From Cycas panzhihuaensis (taxonomy: Eukaryota > Cycadophyta): a DNA stretch of 64,000 nt. This document shows, piece after piece, positions 23,281-35,749 of this stretch (position 1 is its first letter; each line of letters starts with the position of its first letter). Where the stretch lies: positions 1,984,001-2,048,000 of the forward strand of contig CM041465.1 in assembly GCA_023213395.1 (NCBI GenBank). Reading direction: 5' to 3'. A program made the translations under genes and the position numbers. The notes beneath the pieces are model-generated. The model saw only the letters and a list, made by a program, of their open reading frames with translations. It was not told the origin of the DNA and made no database searches.

Positions 23281-23619
23281 AACTTATCTTCTCTTGCATT
23301 CAACAACTAGGTGTCCAAATTTTCCATAATATAGATAGGTTATATTTTATTTACCTTACTGATTCTTTTGAGACTTTCCCTATGGTTGATGCTGTAATTG
23401 TTGAAGTTGCTGATTTGGATAGGAGGAGGAGAAGGTGCCAATAAGATGCTGCTGAGTTGGCTAATGATGTAACTCTTGTGATATAAAGAGAGAGTCCAAG
23501 AGTTGAGCTAGGTCTTGTTGTTGACTAAGCTGTTGGGATGCTCTATTGATAGTCTTACCCTTTTCTAAGTTTCATGTTGTAAAGGTAGGAGCTGAGTCAA
23601 ATGTCAATGTCAACCCTAG

Positions 23620-24220
23620 TCAATTGAGAATATTTTCCTCTTGAAGAAAGAGCTCCTCAAAGCTTATGAAGTCTATCTTAGAGTAGTTTTTATGTAACTT
23701 AGAGACAAAGGAGTTGTATTCAATAGGTAAAATGTTTATAATGCTTGAGATTAGATCATGGTCAAAAGGTGGCTCACCAAGGATAATCAATTGGTTTCTA
23801 ATAGTTTTGACTTCAATAAAATGATTTGTGATGTTTCCTATAAAAGACATGGTAAATAGGTGAGACTTAAGGGTAAGAGGCCTAGATTCTTCCTTCCTCT
23901 CGTAGAGTGAATAAAGTATGGTCCAAGAATCATTTGAGCATTGTGCTGTTTTAATGTTTTGGTCTACTTGGTCTTCAACCACCAGGTGGAGGAAGGATAA
24001 TGCTATATTATCCTTAGCTTTAAAGTTAGCTAAGGCTATAGGATCAGGTGGAATAGTTTTAGTGGGATCATTTGGATCTTGATTGGGCTTAGGCATGAGT
24101 ATGTCCCCATTGACACAGGCCTAATATTCATTCATAATAAGCAAGTTTTTGACTTATTTTTTTCTAAGGTATAAAGTTATTAATATCGTTGAGTTTGATG
24201 TTGTTGGAAAGAAGCATTTG
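23620..24220 (-). pseudogene. Copia Gag, broken
   Basis: The longest open part (24096-23620) has the copia Gag pattern: a helix with LHLVVEDQVDQNIKTAQCS, then WTILYSLYE, then LKSHLFTMSF and LISSIINILPIEYNSFVSKL. Upstream, KLNDINNFIP and NEYWACVNGDI-like pieces in two frames carry the N-terminus back to about 24220. Stops and one frameshift separate them. Confidence 0.85.
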
Positions 24221-25479
24221 TAATGCCATATTTGAAAGTGTTTTTTTTCTTTTGTTTGATCTTTTTTAAATTTTTATATGATGAGGTACTAATCTACCTA
24301 AGTGGCTTCTAATCTAGGATTCTAAGGTAAAGGGTCTCCAGGAAAGCTCTTAGTTGCTATTCTACTTAATGGCACCTGCCCATAAGTGGTAAACTAGGGA
24401 CCTGATATACTAGTATGTGAGCTTAAGGGCTCGATATACCTCATTATATGGGCTACTAAGAAGGTCCTAAGACCCCCTTCATTTGTTTCTCCACCTGCAT
24501 TGGTCTTATACCGAACGACAGATCTAGTGGTGAGAACGTACTAACCAAGGCACTTACCCCCCTGGGTCTAGCCTGGTCTCTAAACTTTGAAAGATAGGGT
24601 CTCCTCCTTAGCATGCTACCAAATACACCTTATATCTAATGATGTTCCTCATCCAATATGAGTAGGCCAAGGGTGTGTGCGTGGTGGTAACTTCAGGGGT
24701 CCTAACCATTCCCCTTACAAGGCTAGAAATGAGGGTTTAATTCAGGAGTTATATTTTTAATGTGAAAATTTATTTTTTTAAGTGAGTTTCTTACACACAA
24801 GAGGTTTTTTTTAATGTAATAAATGAAATGAAAAAGAAATAAAATAAATTAAAATGATAATGGTAGGTTTGGAGTGCTCTTAATAGACCAAGCTTTAAGA
24901 GTTAACTTCTTCAACCTTCCAAGAGCAACACCTATACATGAAACATTACCAAGCACTTATTAGCCTTAAAAATCAGAATTGAATAGCTAAAAATAATAAG
25001 CCACAACTTAATCTAGCAAAAAAACCTCAAGAAAACTAAAAAAAGCCTTCAAATCTTGAAAAATAAGGTTCAAATAGCTCAAATATAAGGGTTAAGCCAA
25101 TATGGGAAAAACCACGACAGAATGTGGAGTTAGGACTCCGCTTATGATCATAAGGATTATATCTTTCTCCTCTCTCCTTTCTCAAGTTCTCAAGTGGTGA
25201 GAGTACAAATATATAGTGATAATCACCTTATGAGTAGCCTATCATATACAATGAGCCATTACATCATCTAATAGTGGGATAACATCAATATGTGTATATC
25301 TCACATATCTCAAAGTAGGTGAATGTTAGGAAGTGCATGTGTATAATGGACCCATATTAAACATTATGTTTTAACACCCCCCCATAATGTTTAATGTCCT
25401 TGAATCTTGATCTTGGGTCTTCATGTCTTCATCTTATATGTTGGCACCTATAAACTGTAATTGTCACCTATATCCTGTA

Positions 25480-25615
25480 TGCAATATCACCTGTAACCTG
25501 TATCCTGTAACTTGTTTCCTATATCTTGTAACTTATTTCTTGTATTCTGTATCTTGTAATCTATTTCCTGTATTCTGTATCCTGTAACCTATATCATGTA
25601 TCCTATATCCTGTAA
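25480..25615. repeat. Degenerate short tandem repeat, TATCCTGTAACCTG type
   Basis: About a dozen units of 6-14 bp around the core TATCCTGTAAC, with many single-base changes. No reading frame and no counterpart elsewhere in the window. Confidence 0.7.
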
Positions 25616-27240
25616 AATGTTTTATGTATATTATGGGTGAATTTGTCACATCGTATAGCTTGAGAAGAGCTTTTATATTAATCACCAAAATTATTTATAA
25701 CCTGTAAAAGACCTATATCTATATGCTATCTCTATAAACATATATATGAAGTGTTTTGTGCACATCTTCATATCTTCACTTGTGTGGTGGTTATTTTCAA
25801 TCTACATTAAGTTGTTAATCAAATCAAGCAAATTGATATCTGAGTCCATATAAAACAAAATTCATCTACCAAAATATATGGGTGACCAACTGCTATAATC
25901 ACCAGTTTACTAGGAAATTCCTTCAAATACATGGTTCATCTTCTTTCTAAATTGTTTGTAGGACTAATAAAGTTTCATCAGTTGGATTAAGTCAAGAACT
26001 GAATCATCTTGAACAATCAACTCTAGGACCATGCTAAATCACTTAGCAATGGTAAGTTAATTGTAATAAGGTAATTGTACTAACATCTAACTAAATAACA
26101 TAAATTGCTTCAATATCCAAGTGATCTATATGTTTGTTTAGGGCTTTTATCATCTGCTAAGCCAAATGTGATATTGTGTAGGGGGAAATAAGTAACCAAC
26201 ATAGTAAGGATGTCTCATATAATAAACCCATTAAATATTTCTCATTTAATTAAAAGTTTCAACTGAAATGGGCCTCAAAATGTCATAAATGGGCCTCAAA
26301 ATACTTGATTTTAAACCAAAATTTAATAGTCATCCACCATTCTTCAAAAACAAATTTACCACCATGTTTGGATCCATGAAAAAGATTAGAATTGACTGAA
26401 ATTTTAGAAAAAGATAAAGCTCAAATAGCTTGGACATAAAGGTTAAATTGAGCAACAAATATCTCCCTCAAATTAGCTTTAAATCTGGCTAAATTTAATT
26501 CCAAATTGTAGAGCTCTGAATTAGCTTTCTAATGCTTTAGATAATTCATAAATCAGATAAACAATTGTAGACATATTATAGAAATAGTGCAGGTACCTTT
26601 TTTGATCTTTATGTGACCTACATACAAATATAGGTGACCAAAGGAGGAATGTAGAACCCTAAAGGAGGATTAAATGGACTCAGAATGAGATAAAATTTTA
26701 GAAAAAGAGACGCAATAATGATAGGTACCTAGTAGAATTAGGATTTTTGAAAAAAAATCTCTCATTGAGGAGAACGAAGCTACAGAGGTATAGGCTTTTT
26801 TATAGACCATACAATGAAAAATAGAGCTAAAAAATAGCAAAAAAACTCCAAAAGGCTCCTCTATCAAGTACTAAAAATGGGTCTAAGGCTGCTACAAACC
26901 CTAGTAATGCTCCAATAATTAACAATCATCAGTAATATGATTACAACAAGCAAAAGAATGTGATTTTTCATACATTTTCTTCAACAAAACTGAGAAAAAC
27001 CCTAAATGGATGCAAACGAGCTTTAAAATCTATTGTGGGAGGTTGAAGTCTCTCACAACCAGTTGTGTATGAGCTCCAACACTGTATGTTTCAAATGTAG
27101 GGACTAACATATATGAATGAAATATCTACATAAAATCACATATAAACATACCATCAGTATCGACTGTGTCTCTTGTATATAGCTTGACAGACTTGAAGTA
27201 GATAAGGAGGATCTTCACCTTGTTATGGCAGCTTAGATGT

Positions 27241-27258
27241 AACACTACTCTGATACCA
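27241..27258 (-). other. Copia primer-binding site (initiator-Met tRNA)
   Basis: On the minus strand TGGTATCAGAGTAGTGTT follows the 5' LTR directly. TGGTATCAGAG is the classic complement of the plant initiator methionine tRNA 3' end used by copia elements. Confidence 0.92.
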
Positions 27259-27642
27259 TGAGAAAATAACAGGATCTAAATATATATGCCTTGATTCAAG
27301 TATAATAATCAAAATATTGACAAATATTCAATAAATCAAGAAAATAAGCAAGATGTATAATCATGCAATAGCACGGGTGAATTCACCACACCGTAGGCTC
27401 TCTCTCAGGCAGAGCTTCCGCATTAATCAAAATTCAATGTGTAGTACAAAGGTGCAGGGTAATATTTATAGCCATCTGTTAAGATTACAAGGCATTGGGA
27501 TAGGCTGACTGAACGGCATAAGAGGTGGACCTGACCTCACTATCCAATGTGATTTAATTACATAAAAGGGTTCATTAATATATTATCATGATGAATTTAC
27601 ATAAATAAGAAGAAATGGAGGAGATATTACAATGTTTTAACA
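27259..27642 (-). repeat. Copia 5' LTR
   Basis: 384 bp, matching 19160-19542 with about 37 differences by eye, almost all transitions. It is followed by TATAT, the target duplication. Confidence 0.92.
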
Positions 27643-28902
27643 TATATATCAATTAGATTTCCACTCTTGTTTGGTGTTGTTTGGCCTCTTTGGTTTGTTG
27701 ATGCTTCATTCTTTGCTCTTGTTTTGAAGGAAAGTGTATGAAAAAATTAGTCAAGTGAAAAGAAAACTGCCATTCTGAGGTGCTCTTTATAATAGGAAAG
27801 GAATATTTGTCTTACATCTATCATTGCATGCACTTTTATTTTCAAGTTAGCTCTTGTATCTTGGGAATCAAAAGTTGATAGTGTTGTTCAATTAGAATTT
27901 CTCTAATTTTCAGCTTTCACATTAGGTTCAAGGATTCCTTTTAGAGTTCTCACTACTCCAATAGTGATATAACCTTTAGTTGGTCTTGCATGGATGATTA
28001 TTCTTTAGATTTATGACTTATCCATCATCTCATAGGTTTGAAAATTATTAGTAAATAGCAGTAGTTTCCTTTAAGATTCTCTCTTTTTTATACATTACTT
28101 CATCATTTTTAAAAGGATTAGTTGTATACATTAAGGTTGAAGCATATTAGCTAGTCTTTCATGTATATTAATCTCTTTTGAAAAGAAATTTGCACAAATA
28201 TTGTGTGGTTATTTTTAGATTTTGAATAGTATCATTTCTTTTGGAAGTAAAGTGTGCATGTAGGAAAGCTATCTTATAGTTGCATGTGCATCTTTTATTT
28301 TGGCAACAAAAGAATAAAAAATAAATAAAAAGAACTTACATGCATGGTTTCTAGTGTGTTTATTTGATATTTCATTATAAAAAAAGAAAAAAAAAAAAAA
28401 GAAAGACAAAAGGATTGATGTGAGTTTAGTCTTGTGGTTTCTTTGATTATATCATTTTGCTCTTTTGGCTTTACATTCTTACAACCATATCAAAATCTAA
28501 AAACCTACATAAGACAAACTATTATTTCCATTAGCTTACCCTCTCCTACATCTTAGTAAAACTCAAAAGGTTGAACCAATTATAAGAGAGGAGTCCCTAG
28601 GAAAGATATTGAAGATATTATCAGTGTGACTCTAAACTTAGAACTCCTTTGTCAAGTCATGTAGGTTAGTGGATTCTATCACCCTACTTTACATCCATAC
28701 CTTTTGTTGTACTCCCTCTCATTAAGGTAGATGACACTACTAGGCAAAAACTCCTTAGGAGTTGGGCAAGGATGGTCCTATAGGTCTCTTTTGAGATTTA
28801 TATTAAATCTTCCCCAAGCCCTAGACCATCTTTTTGGTAGTCTTGTTGAGGATCCGCCCCTAGAATACCATCATCTTACTAGGGACAAACCTTGAACCAC
28901 CA
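27643..28902 (+). repeat. 3' LTR of copy 2, right part
   Basis: It matches 3415-4662 to the final ACCACCA. It begins with the TATAT duplicated by the copia insertion. The base after the LTR end is already sequence of copy 3 in the opposite direction. Confidence 0.88.
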
Positions 28903-28929
28903 ATTTACATCTCTTTACATACAAGAGCT

Positions 28930-29130
28930 AGGTACTTGTCATCACTAACAAACTTACTAAAAAGGATTGGGTATCTATCATTACTAAAAACTCATCTAAA
29001 AGGACTAAGTATCTATCACTAAAGAAAACCTATCTAATGCCCATAAACTAGATGAGACTCTATTACCAAAATGCCTATAAACTACATGGGACTTTACCAT
29101 CAAGTGCCCACAAACTAGATGGCACTTTAC
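28930..29130 (-). repeat. Minisatellites of copy 3
   Basis: Reverse complement of the CTAGTCCTTTTGGG and CATCTAGTTTGTGGGC units of 17442-17777. Fewer units are recognisable than in copy 2. Confidence 0.75.
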
Positions 29131-29139
29131 TATACAACT

Positions 29140-29530
29140 GGTCATAGTTTGTCTCTCTTTAACCACACATCAGAGAGAAATCTTGTTGTCAAAGTAAAAG
29201 GGATGAACTATCATAGTTTACAAGCTCATTAATATGTGAATTTTCAAAGCAAACCTATCATAGTTTAGCCTTGTTAATGAGGTGTGGGTTTTTTGAGGTT
29301 GACTATCATAGTTTAAGGTCATTAACAATCAAATTTAGAGGGTTCTATAGTTTAAGTTCATTAACAGGTAGAAGAGACTCAGAGCTAAGTTTTTGTCGTA
29401 GTTTTAGCTCATTAACAGGTGAAAGGAGGTTTATAGTGTGACCCTGTTATAGTTTAAGTTCATCAACATGTGAAAGAAGACTTTATAGCAGTATTCTTGT
29501 CGTAGTTTCAGCTCTTTAATAGGTAAAAGA
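29140..29530 (-). repeat. TAATGAGnnTAAACTATG motif array (copy 3)
   Basis: At least seven reverse-complement units (CATAGTTTAnnCTCATTAA and variants) spaced 40-70 bp, matching the array at 16840-17420 of copy 2 in position relative to the PMD promoter. Confidence 0.85.
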
Positions 29531-29812
29531 AAGCTCGAAGCTTGGTTCTTTAGAGCTGAACACAAAGATCTGTGTAAAAAGAGTGAATGTGGGCTGATAG
29601 ATTGTGTCTCCAAAGGAAAATAAATTTTAGGAAAAAATAAACATGTCTCAAGAATGATAATTAAATCTATCAAAGCAAAAATGAATAGTTTTTAGCATTT
29701 CAAGGTAGTTTTAAGGAGAATGATAGTTGAAAAGGAGCATAGTTTACTTTGATAGGTTCCATGGGAGCTAAAAAAAAAAATTCTACTTAATAAAACAAGG
29801 AAAAGCCCCTCC

Positions 29813-29823
29813 CTATTTATAAG
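29813..29823 (+). promoter_or_regulatory. TATA-like box of PMD gene (copy 3)
   Basis: CTATTTATAAG lies 156 bases upstream of the ATG at 29974 and is followed by AAAATTGAT and CATTTTCACGAG, as in the other copies. About 30 bases downstream would be the expected RNA start. Confidence 0.65.
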
Positions 29824-29973
29824 AAAATTGATGAAAAAGGATTTCATTTTCACGAGAAGGAGGAGGAGAAAAGGAGCTAGTTAAAGGATATTTCTCTAAT
29901 TTTTTAGGCATTTAAGAGCTTTTTTTTTTTTTTTTTTACAAAGGATTGACTGTAAAGGATTATCATTAGTAGC

Positions 29974-32083
29974 ATGGAGTAGAGACCTAGATACTTGGTA
30001 AGTTAGAATTACTATTTTTTTAATTTTTGATTGAAAAACGTACTAATGCAGTACGAAAATCGTGAACATTATACTAAAAACATGATCAACCAGTGAAAAA
30101 TGCAGGAATAGAACCAAAAACATAATTTCGTAAGATAAGATAGCTAGAAGAAATCATGTTTTTTACTATGAAACTCTATTTTTCAACTATGAAATCACAT
30201 TTTTAGTTATACAGTTATATTTTTAAATTTTAATTAGGAAATCTTAAAAATTAAAATTTCTTGAAATGAAATAAAGAAACTAGCATGAACTTAATAACAT
30301 GATATAGGCCCTGGAGAGAGTCAAGATGTAAGAAAATGAGGGGATGGCTATTGGGAAGCTAGTCAATCAACTAGATGAGGCAGGATGGGCAATCTTGAGA
30401 GCATGTAGACTCTTACGAGCTAGTGGATCAACCCAACTAGTTATGGAGCACGAGATCTTGTATGAATTTATCAATCCTGGGACGTAATATATTCTAAGTA
30501 TGAGCTATCAGAGAGATTGAGATCACTATGAGAGCCATGGGGAGGATCCTAGGAGTTAGTTGGCATAGAGAATGAGTGAGGCTCATCTGAGTGACTAACG
30601 AGGAGTCCCAAATAATGTGCAATGAGTATCTAATGGATTTTGCTGATTAGATCAGCCAACATAGGATATCAGTGGAGGTTATCTGAATAGTAAGTGATAT
30701 TCCTATAGTTAGGAGGATCATCACCTTGATCATCATTTATAGGATAACCAAAACCTAGAATTTCATGGGGTTTTTGGCTAAGTAGACTAGCATAGTAAGG
30801 AGGTGTGAATAGGGGATCCAAGATTAATTGAGGACAATATATAGTAGACAACATTATCCACCAGTTATCTAGGATCAGGAGGATGAAGATGGGAGGATTT
30901 TCATATAGCTTTATGATGATGTATTTGCTATATGATCATGTTCGACTTATAAGACTAGGATGTGCACCAGTGGAGCTGACTATAATGGATCTAGGGATGA
31001 ATAGGTAGCATATGAGGTCAAGGATCCATAACAAACTAGTTATCATGGCTAGGAGTATATATAACCCTCTCCTTAGTAGGATGACTAGGAGGCTATTTAT
31101 GGAAGATGCATATGTAGGGTTGCCAGTATGGATTGACGAAGAGATAGATGTAGCAGAGAGGGCAATAGCTAAGGAGGCTCATGTGGCTAGATGAGGGAGA
31201 GGAAGAGGATGAGATGGAGGAGGATGAGGTGGAAGAGATGGTAGGGGTGGTGGAGAGATAGGACAAGAAGGTAGAGGAGGTGCCTCATCTAGTGGAGTAG
31301 TAGGAGAGAGTCGTCAAGTGATGGAGAGAGTAAGTGGAGCACTTATGGAGGGTAGAAGAGGCTCCATATAGAGCATGGAGCTAGGCTCAGTGGATGGGCA
31401 AGGTAGAGCTAGAGGGAATAGAGCAAGAGAGGGCGAGGATACCTAAGAGGCTCCCTATGAGCCACCATAGTGAGAGGGAGTACCATCAGTGAAATAGGTG
31501 ATGGGAATAGAGCCAACAGGAAGAGATGCACCACCAGGTAAAATATTTGATTTATTTATCTCACATTAGATTATAATACTTTATCATTAAAGATTTTTTG
31601 TTCTAGGGGGACTGATAATATATTACATGTTTTCATTGGATAAGTGATGAGATGGTGAGCTTGAGAGAGGTGTAGAGGACACTAGAGCTAATATTCCCCT
31701 ACATTCTAGCATCAGAGGAGGCGCTAGCATGGAACATAGTGGATCATATACTACTGGGACATCACATTAACTATTATATCCATGATCTTCAAGCTTGAGA
31801 TCTTTACATGGATACGAGGGCAGAGTTGAGGACATGAGAGCTAGAGCTCAATGTGGTTGAGGATGAGAGATGATAGTTATGTAGGATGCCATTGGCTTAG
31901 GTAGGAGCATGATACACCCCATCAGCGAGTTCCATTGTATAGTAGGGATGACAACACTTTCCTCCTCATGATAAGTCTACACATGGAGAGATTTTAGACA
32001 AGAGAGAAAGAGAGAGCAAATCCAAGGGTCCTAGAGGGATCTCATAAGGAATTATAGAGATGAGTGTATTATATACTGTATAG
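29974..32083 (+). pseudogene. Three-exon plant mobile domain gene (copy 3), broken
   Basis: Exon 1 is 24 nt (29974-29997), ME-stop-RPRYL, with donor TTG|GTAAGT. Intron 1 is 29998-30307 with acceptor GATATAG|GCC. Exon 2 starts ALERVKM at 30308 and keeps KLVNQLDEAGWAIL; its best late part is RSRIHNKLVIM to LPVWIDEEIDVAERA (31012-31190). Intron 2 is 31538-31643 (106 bp; CCAG|GTAAAA), but the acceptor AG is now AA (GGATAA|GTGATG). Exon 3 reads SLREV and TLELIFPYI and ends about 32083. Many in-frame TAG stops and at least one shift are present. The element lies on the minus strand, so this gene is again antisense to gag-pol. Same unknown role as in copy 2. Confidence 0.82.
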
Positions 32084-32955
32084 GGAGATGAGAGGCATTT
32101 TGTGAGCCTCACTATGTACTATAAGTCATATGAGTGACATATATACTATATCTTATCATGTATATATATTGATTGCTTTCTCTTTAAAAATTTGTGTATG
32201 GATACTTGACTCTAAACCTTTTCCCTCTTATTTCCCCATTTTATATTAAACATGGGATATATTCATCGGCTTGATAGTCCAAAGAATTACTTTTTTTTTT
32301 TTTTTAAGTCATATATCTATTTTTTAGATTTTTTGTCATAATATGTACATGATAGTTTATACCCATTTCAAAGTGAGATGGTTTAGGAAAGAAAAAGATT
32401 ATGAGAAAGAGTGAAAACTAGAAAATAAACAAAAGTCAAAAGGGGAGTAGGTGAAATATTTACTTATTCTATTTTTATAAGCTTAAAACCATCTAAAATA
32501 AATGGTAATAGGTTTATAAAAGCAGAAGATGGAATGATATGAATTCCTCAAAAGAAACTCATATAAACCACATCATACTCCTGACAAATTATATAGATGT
32601 GGAATAAAATCTATATTTATATAATATAACATGAATAAAACAAGTTGTTTACTAAATAAAAAGTTAATTTCACTTAATAAACAACTAGTTATCAGAGTAT
32701 ACTAGATTCCTTATTGGCTCCTTTTACATATAAGAAGCTTTTAAAGACTTGCCCCCTACCAAGATCCTCCATGACCTAAGATTCTCATGTGGGTCTATCC
32801 CTTTCAAGTACTTCATTTCAATCATCTATCTATTATCTTACTCTTCAAACTACTTAAATTTATATCTTCCCAAACTAATATTTTATACTCGTTATGAAGT
32901 AGTAGTTTATACTCATTTTGGAGTGGGGTGCCCCCAGCTAAAAAGATGAAAGTAA
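32084..32955. other. Spacer between PMD gene and RNase H (copy 3)
   Basis: AT-rich, without a supportable gene. It matches 13345-14220 of copy 2 in reverse complement. Two reversed TATAAACTA motifs lie at about 32879-32935 and one at about 32350. Confidence 0.6.
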
Positions 32956-33357
32956 ACTAAAATGATCATATAGGATAGAGAAAACAAGAGCATTAGCTTT
33001 AAGATTAAGGAGATGAGGTATATACTAAATGATAACTGGAGCAAAGAGGGACAACAATGATGAAGCCTGATGATGAAGGAGAAGGAGTCATGAAGAATGA
33101 ACTTAATACATCCTAACCATTTGATAGACTATAACCTGAGAGTCAACATATATAGTAATAGGTCTAAGATAAAAGTAAGATATATCAGATAAGGCTCCTA
33201 TAATAACAAGGTATTCAACTTCATTATTGGTTGTACTAGATATAAAAGATCCTATGGAGAGAAGAGGACTTCCTAATTGGTCATAAATCACCCAAGTAAA
33301 AGTGGATGGTCTTGGGTTTTTCCTATTGCCTCCATTGGCGAATATACCCAATGCCAT
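32956..33357 (-). pseudogene. Archaeal-type RNase H (copy 3), broken
   Basis: Starts at the ATG at 33357 with MALGIFANGGNRKNPRP, then TNNEVEY and YVDSQVIVYQM; the first frame stops at 33103 and the C-terminal part can be followed to about 32960. The first catalytic Asp is Asn (AAT), as in copies 1 and 2. Other catalytic positions, where visible, are kept. Confidence 0.8.
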
Positions 33358-34399
33358 GGGAATAATAGGATCAAAGTTTGGATACAGTGTGATTAATAAA
33401 GGAAGGTGAGAGACTCAATCGATAAGGAGATGATAATAAATGAAATTAATTCTAACTATGGTGAAGAAAAATAAGAAATATAATTAGAATAATTATGATC
33501 AATAGTAGCAAGGTGTCAAGCAGGTTTGATCGTAGCTAAGGCCACGGTGGACACAAGCAACTAGATCCAAAAATCCTAAATGACTCATCCAAATGAACCC
33601 AACCTACAGATAGATAGGTGGGGATGAAGCTGTCACATGACTTGCTTCAGATTACAAGAAGATGATAATAATACACTCTTTCTTACCCCCTTTTCTTTTA
33701 CTTTTCTTAAAAAACTTTTTTTTTTTCACTTTTCCCTTTTTACAAGAAGAGAATCATAATCATCCAACCATGAAATTATTTTACTCATCACAATAAGGAT
33801 TTATCATTTTTAATAGAATCTAGAATAAAAGGGACTAATCTCCTTAAGGATCGAACTGTAGAAAAAGAGGAAATCAGAATCATGGTGTCTCTAAATATAA
33901 AGGGAAGGTGATACAATGGGTATCTACTTCAAAAGATCAATAGAGAGAGCCAAGGATAATAAAAACAATCAAAGATAATAGGTGATATATGACCAAAAAA
34001 ATAATCTTTAAGGTGAAGTACTACCAAATAAAAATATGATCTCAACCAATGATCAAATACCTGAAGCTGACAAAAGCGTTTCTCTTTCTAAGATGAAAAT
34101 ATGGTAAGGCTAGGGGCCCAAATTCTCTTTTGAGTATGGAACTCAAAAGAGAAGAAGATCTAAATATGGTGATAAAATGCTTAAGATCAATACATATGCT
34201 AGAATGAATAAAAGACTTATATGATCATGAGTAGAATCTCTCACAAAAACAAAACAATGCTTAGTAGAAAGCAAGAAAAGATTAGAAAGAAGGAAAGTTT
34301 GTCCATAGTTTTAACTCATTAGGAAAAGGAAAAGTTTTGGAGCCATAGTTTATCCTCATTGTGATGGGGATAAGCACATGTTGCTAGGCATAAATTTTC
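33358..34399. other. Spacer between RNase H and integrase (copy 3)
   Basis: No gene seen. Matches 11600-12910 of copy 2 in reverse complement. The 93-bp tandem repeat of copy 2 is represented by two motif units only, near 34297-34372. Confidence 0.6.
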
Positions 34400-35560
34400 T
34401 TAGATATTGAGAATTAACAAGCCTTTTAAATTCTAATCTTTCCAACATTGAAATCTGATAAGCTCCATTAGTAAGATCTTTAATTACTAAAAAGGGTCCC
34501 ATCTACTTGGAAGAAAATTTACATTGCTTATTGTGTAAATATTCTAGCTTTAACACTTTATCACTAATGTTGAACCTCTTGGGTCTAAGTTACCCATCAT
34601 GTGTAGCTTGGACCCTAGCCTTGGATGCCATATTATTTTGCAAGGCTTGTAAATGAGTCTCATCTAATTTCTCAAGTTCCAAGAGTTGTGTTTCTCTTTA
34701 GAATTCTTCATCAATAAACTCCTTTAATGAGACATGCAAGGAAGGGATCTCAACCTCTAATGGAAGGATTGCCATGACACCATAAATAAGGGAAAATGGT
34801 GTCATGCTAGTGGCATTCCTAATGGAGGTCTTATAGGCTCATAATACTAAAAAGAATTGAGAATGCCAATCCTTGTAAAAGGTAGTAACTGTCTTAGCTA
34901 AAATCTTAGCTAAGATCTTATTAAAAGCTTCCACTTGCTATTTTCCTAAGGACGATAAGGGATGGGTAACCTATGAGTGATATGGAACTTATTACACAAT
35001 TCACTAATATGGGGATTACAGAATGAAGTCCCATTGTCAGTAATAATAATATCTGGCATCTCGAATCTATAAATGATATACTGAAATATGAATGTGGAAA
35101 TCATTTTTCTAATAGCAACAACTAATAGGATGACTTCACTCCATTTCATAAAATATTAGTTATGGTAAGGATAAACTTATGCCCATTAGATGATGTTAGA
35201 AAAGTCTGTCTGATGAGATCAAGAACCCATTGGGAAAAAGGCTAATGAGAAACTATTGACATCATTTCTTGCATGGGTTTATGTATCAATGTTATATGGA
35301 GTTGACATTTTTAGCATTTTTGGACATAAGAATAAGTATATTTGAATAAGATAGGTCAATAATAGCCCATATAAAGTATATATTGGGCCATAGATTGGCC
35401 ACTAAAATACCCACCACATGTTTCTTTATGGGATTCTATTAGGGCAACTAATGATTCATCAGGAGAGAGGCACCTTAGCAGAACTCCATCGAAAGAACAC
35501 TTATAAAGTCTATTATTGAGTAAAAGGTATTAACTGGCAGTAGTTCAGATTCATCTTCTC
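34400..35560 (-). pseudogene. Integrase (copy 3), broken
   Basis: The best part (35149-34946) reads MKWSEVILLVVA, then IITDNGTSFCNPHISEL, then HITHRLPIPY. The second catalytic Asp in TDNG is intact, unlike copy 2. The zinc-binding part and the C-terminal module can be followed in broken frames on both sides. No chromodomain is seen. Confidence 0.82.
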
Positions 35561-35749
35561 TTCTTTGAAGTAGCAAGAGAAAGGAAGGATTGATCATGGA
35601 GATATAATCTAAATTCTCCATACCATAGATCATCAGAAGGGACAACCTAGATATGGAGAATGTGTTTATCTGGGAGGGAATCATCAATAGGTTGGCTAGC
35701 AAGATTAGGAAGAGGAGCATTGACCATGATCTCTGGAATGATCATGCCT

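Larger units (their letters stand above)
24221..27258 (-). other. Copia leader of about 3 kb, possibly containing another insertion
   Basis: No gene seen. At 25371-25400 the plus strand reads GTTTTAACACCCCCCCATAATG; on the minus strand this is a G-run followed by TGTTAAAACATAATG, which looks like a polypurine tract abutting the start of a copia LTR. A matching second LTR is not found nearby. The stretch 26240-26900 is AT-rich. The leader may thus hold the remnant of a second, nested copia-like element. Confidence 0.5.
19160..27642 (-). mobile_element. Ty1/copia element nested in the LTR of copy 2
   Basis: Two LTRs of about 383 bp bound the element, it has a TATAT target duplication, an initiator-Met tRNA primer site, a polypurine tract and a copia-order polyprotein (gag, protease, integrase, RT, RNase H) on the minus strand. 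The LTRs differ at about a tenth of sites by eye, mostly transitions, so it is old. All genes are broken by stops. The untranslated leader of about 3 kb is unusually long for copia. Confidence 0.93.
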
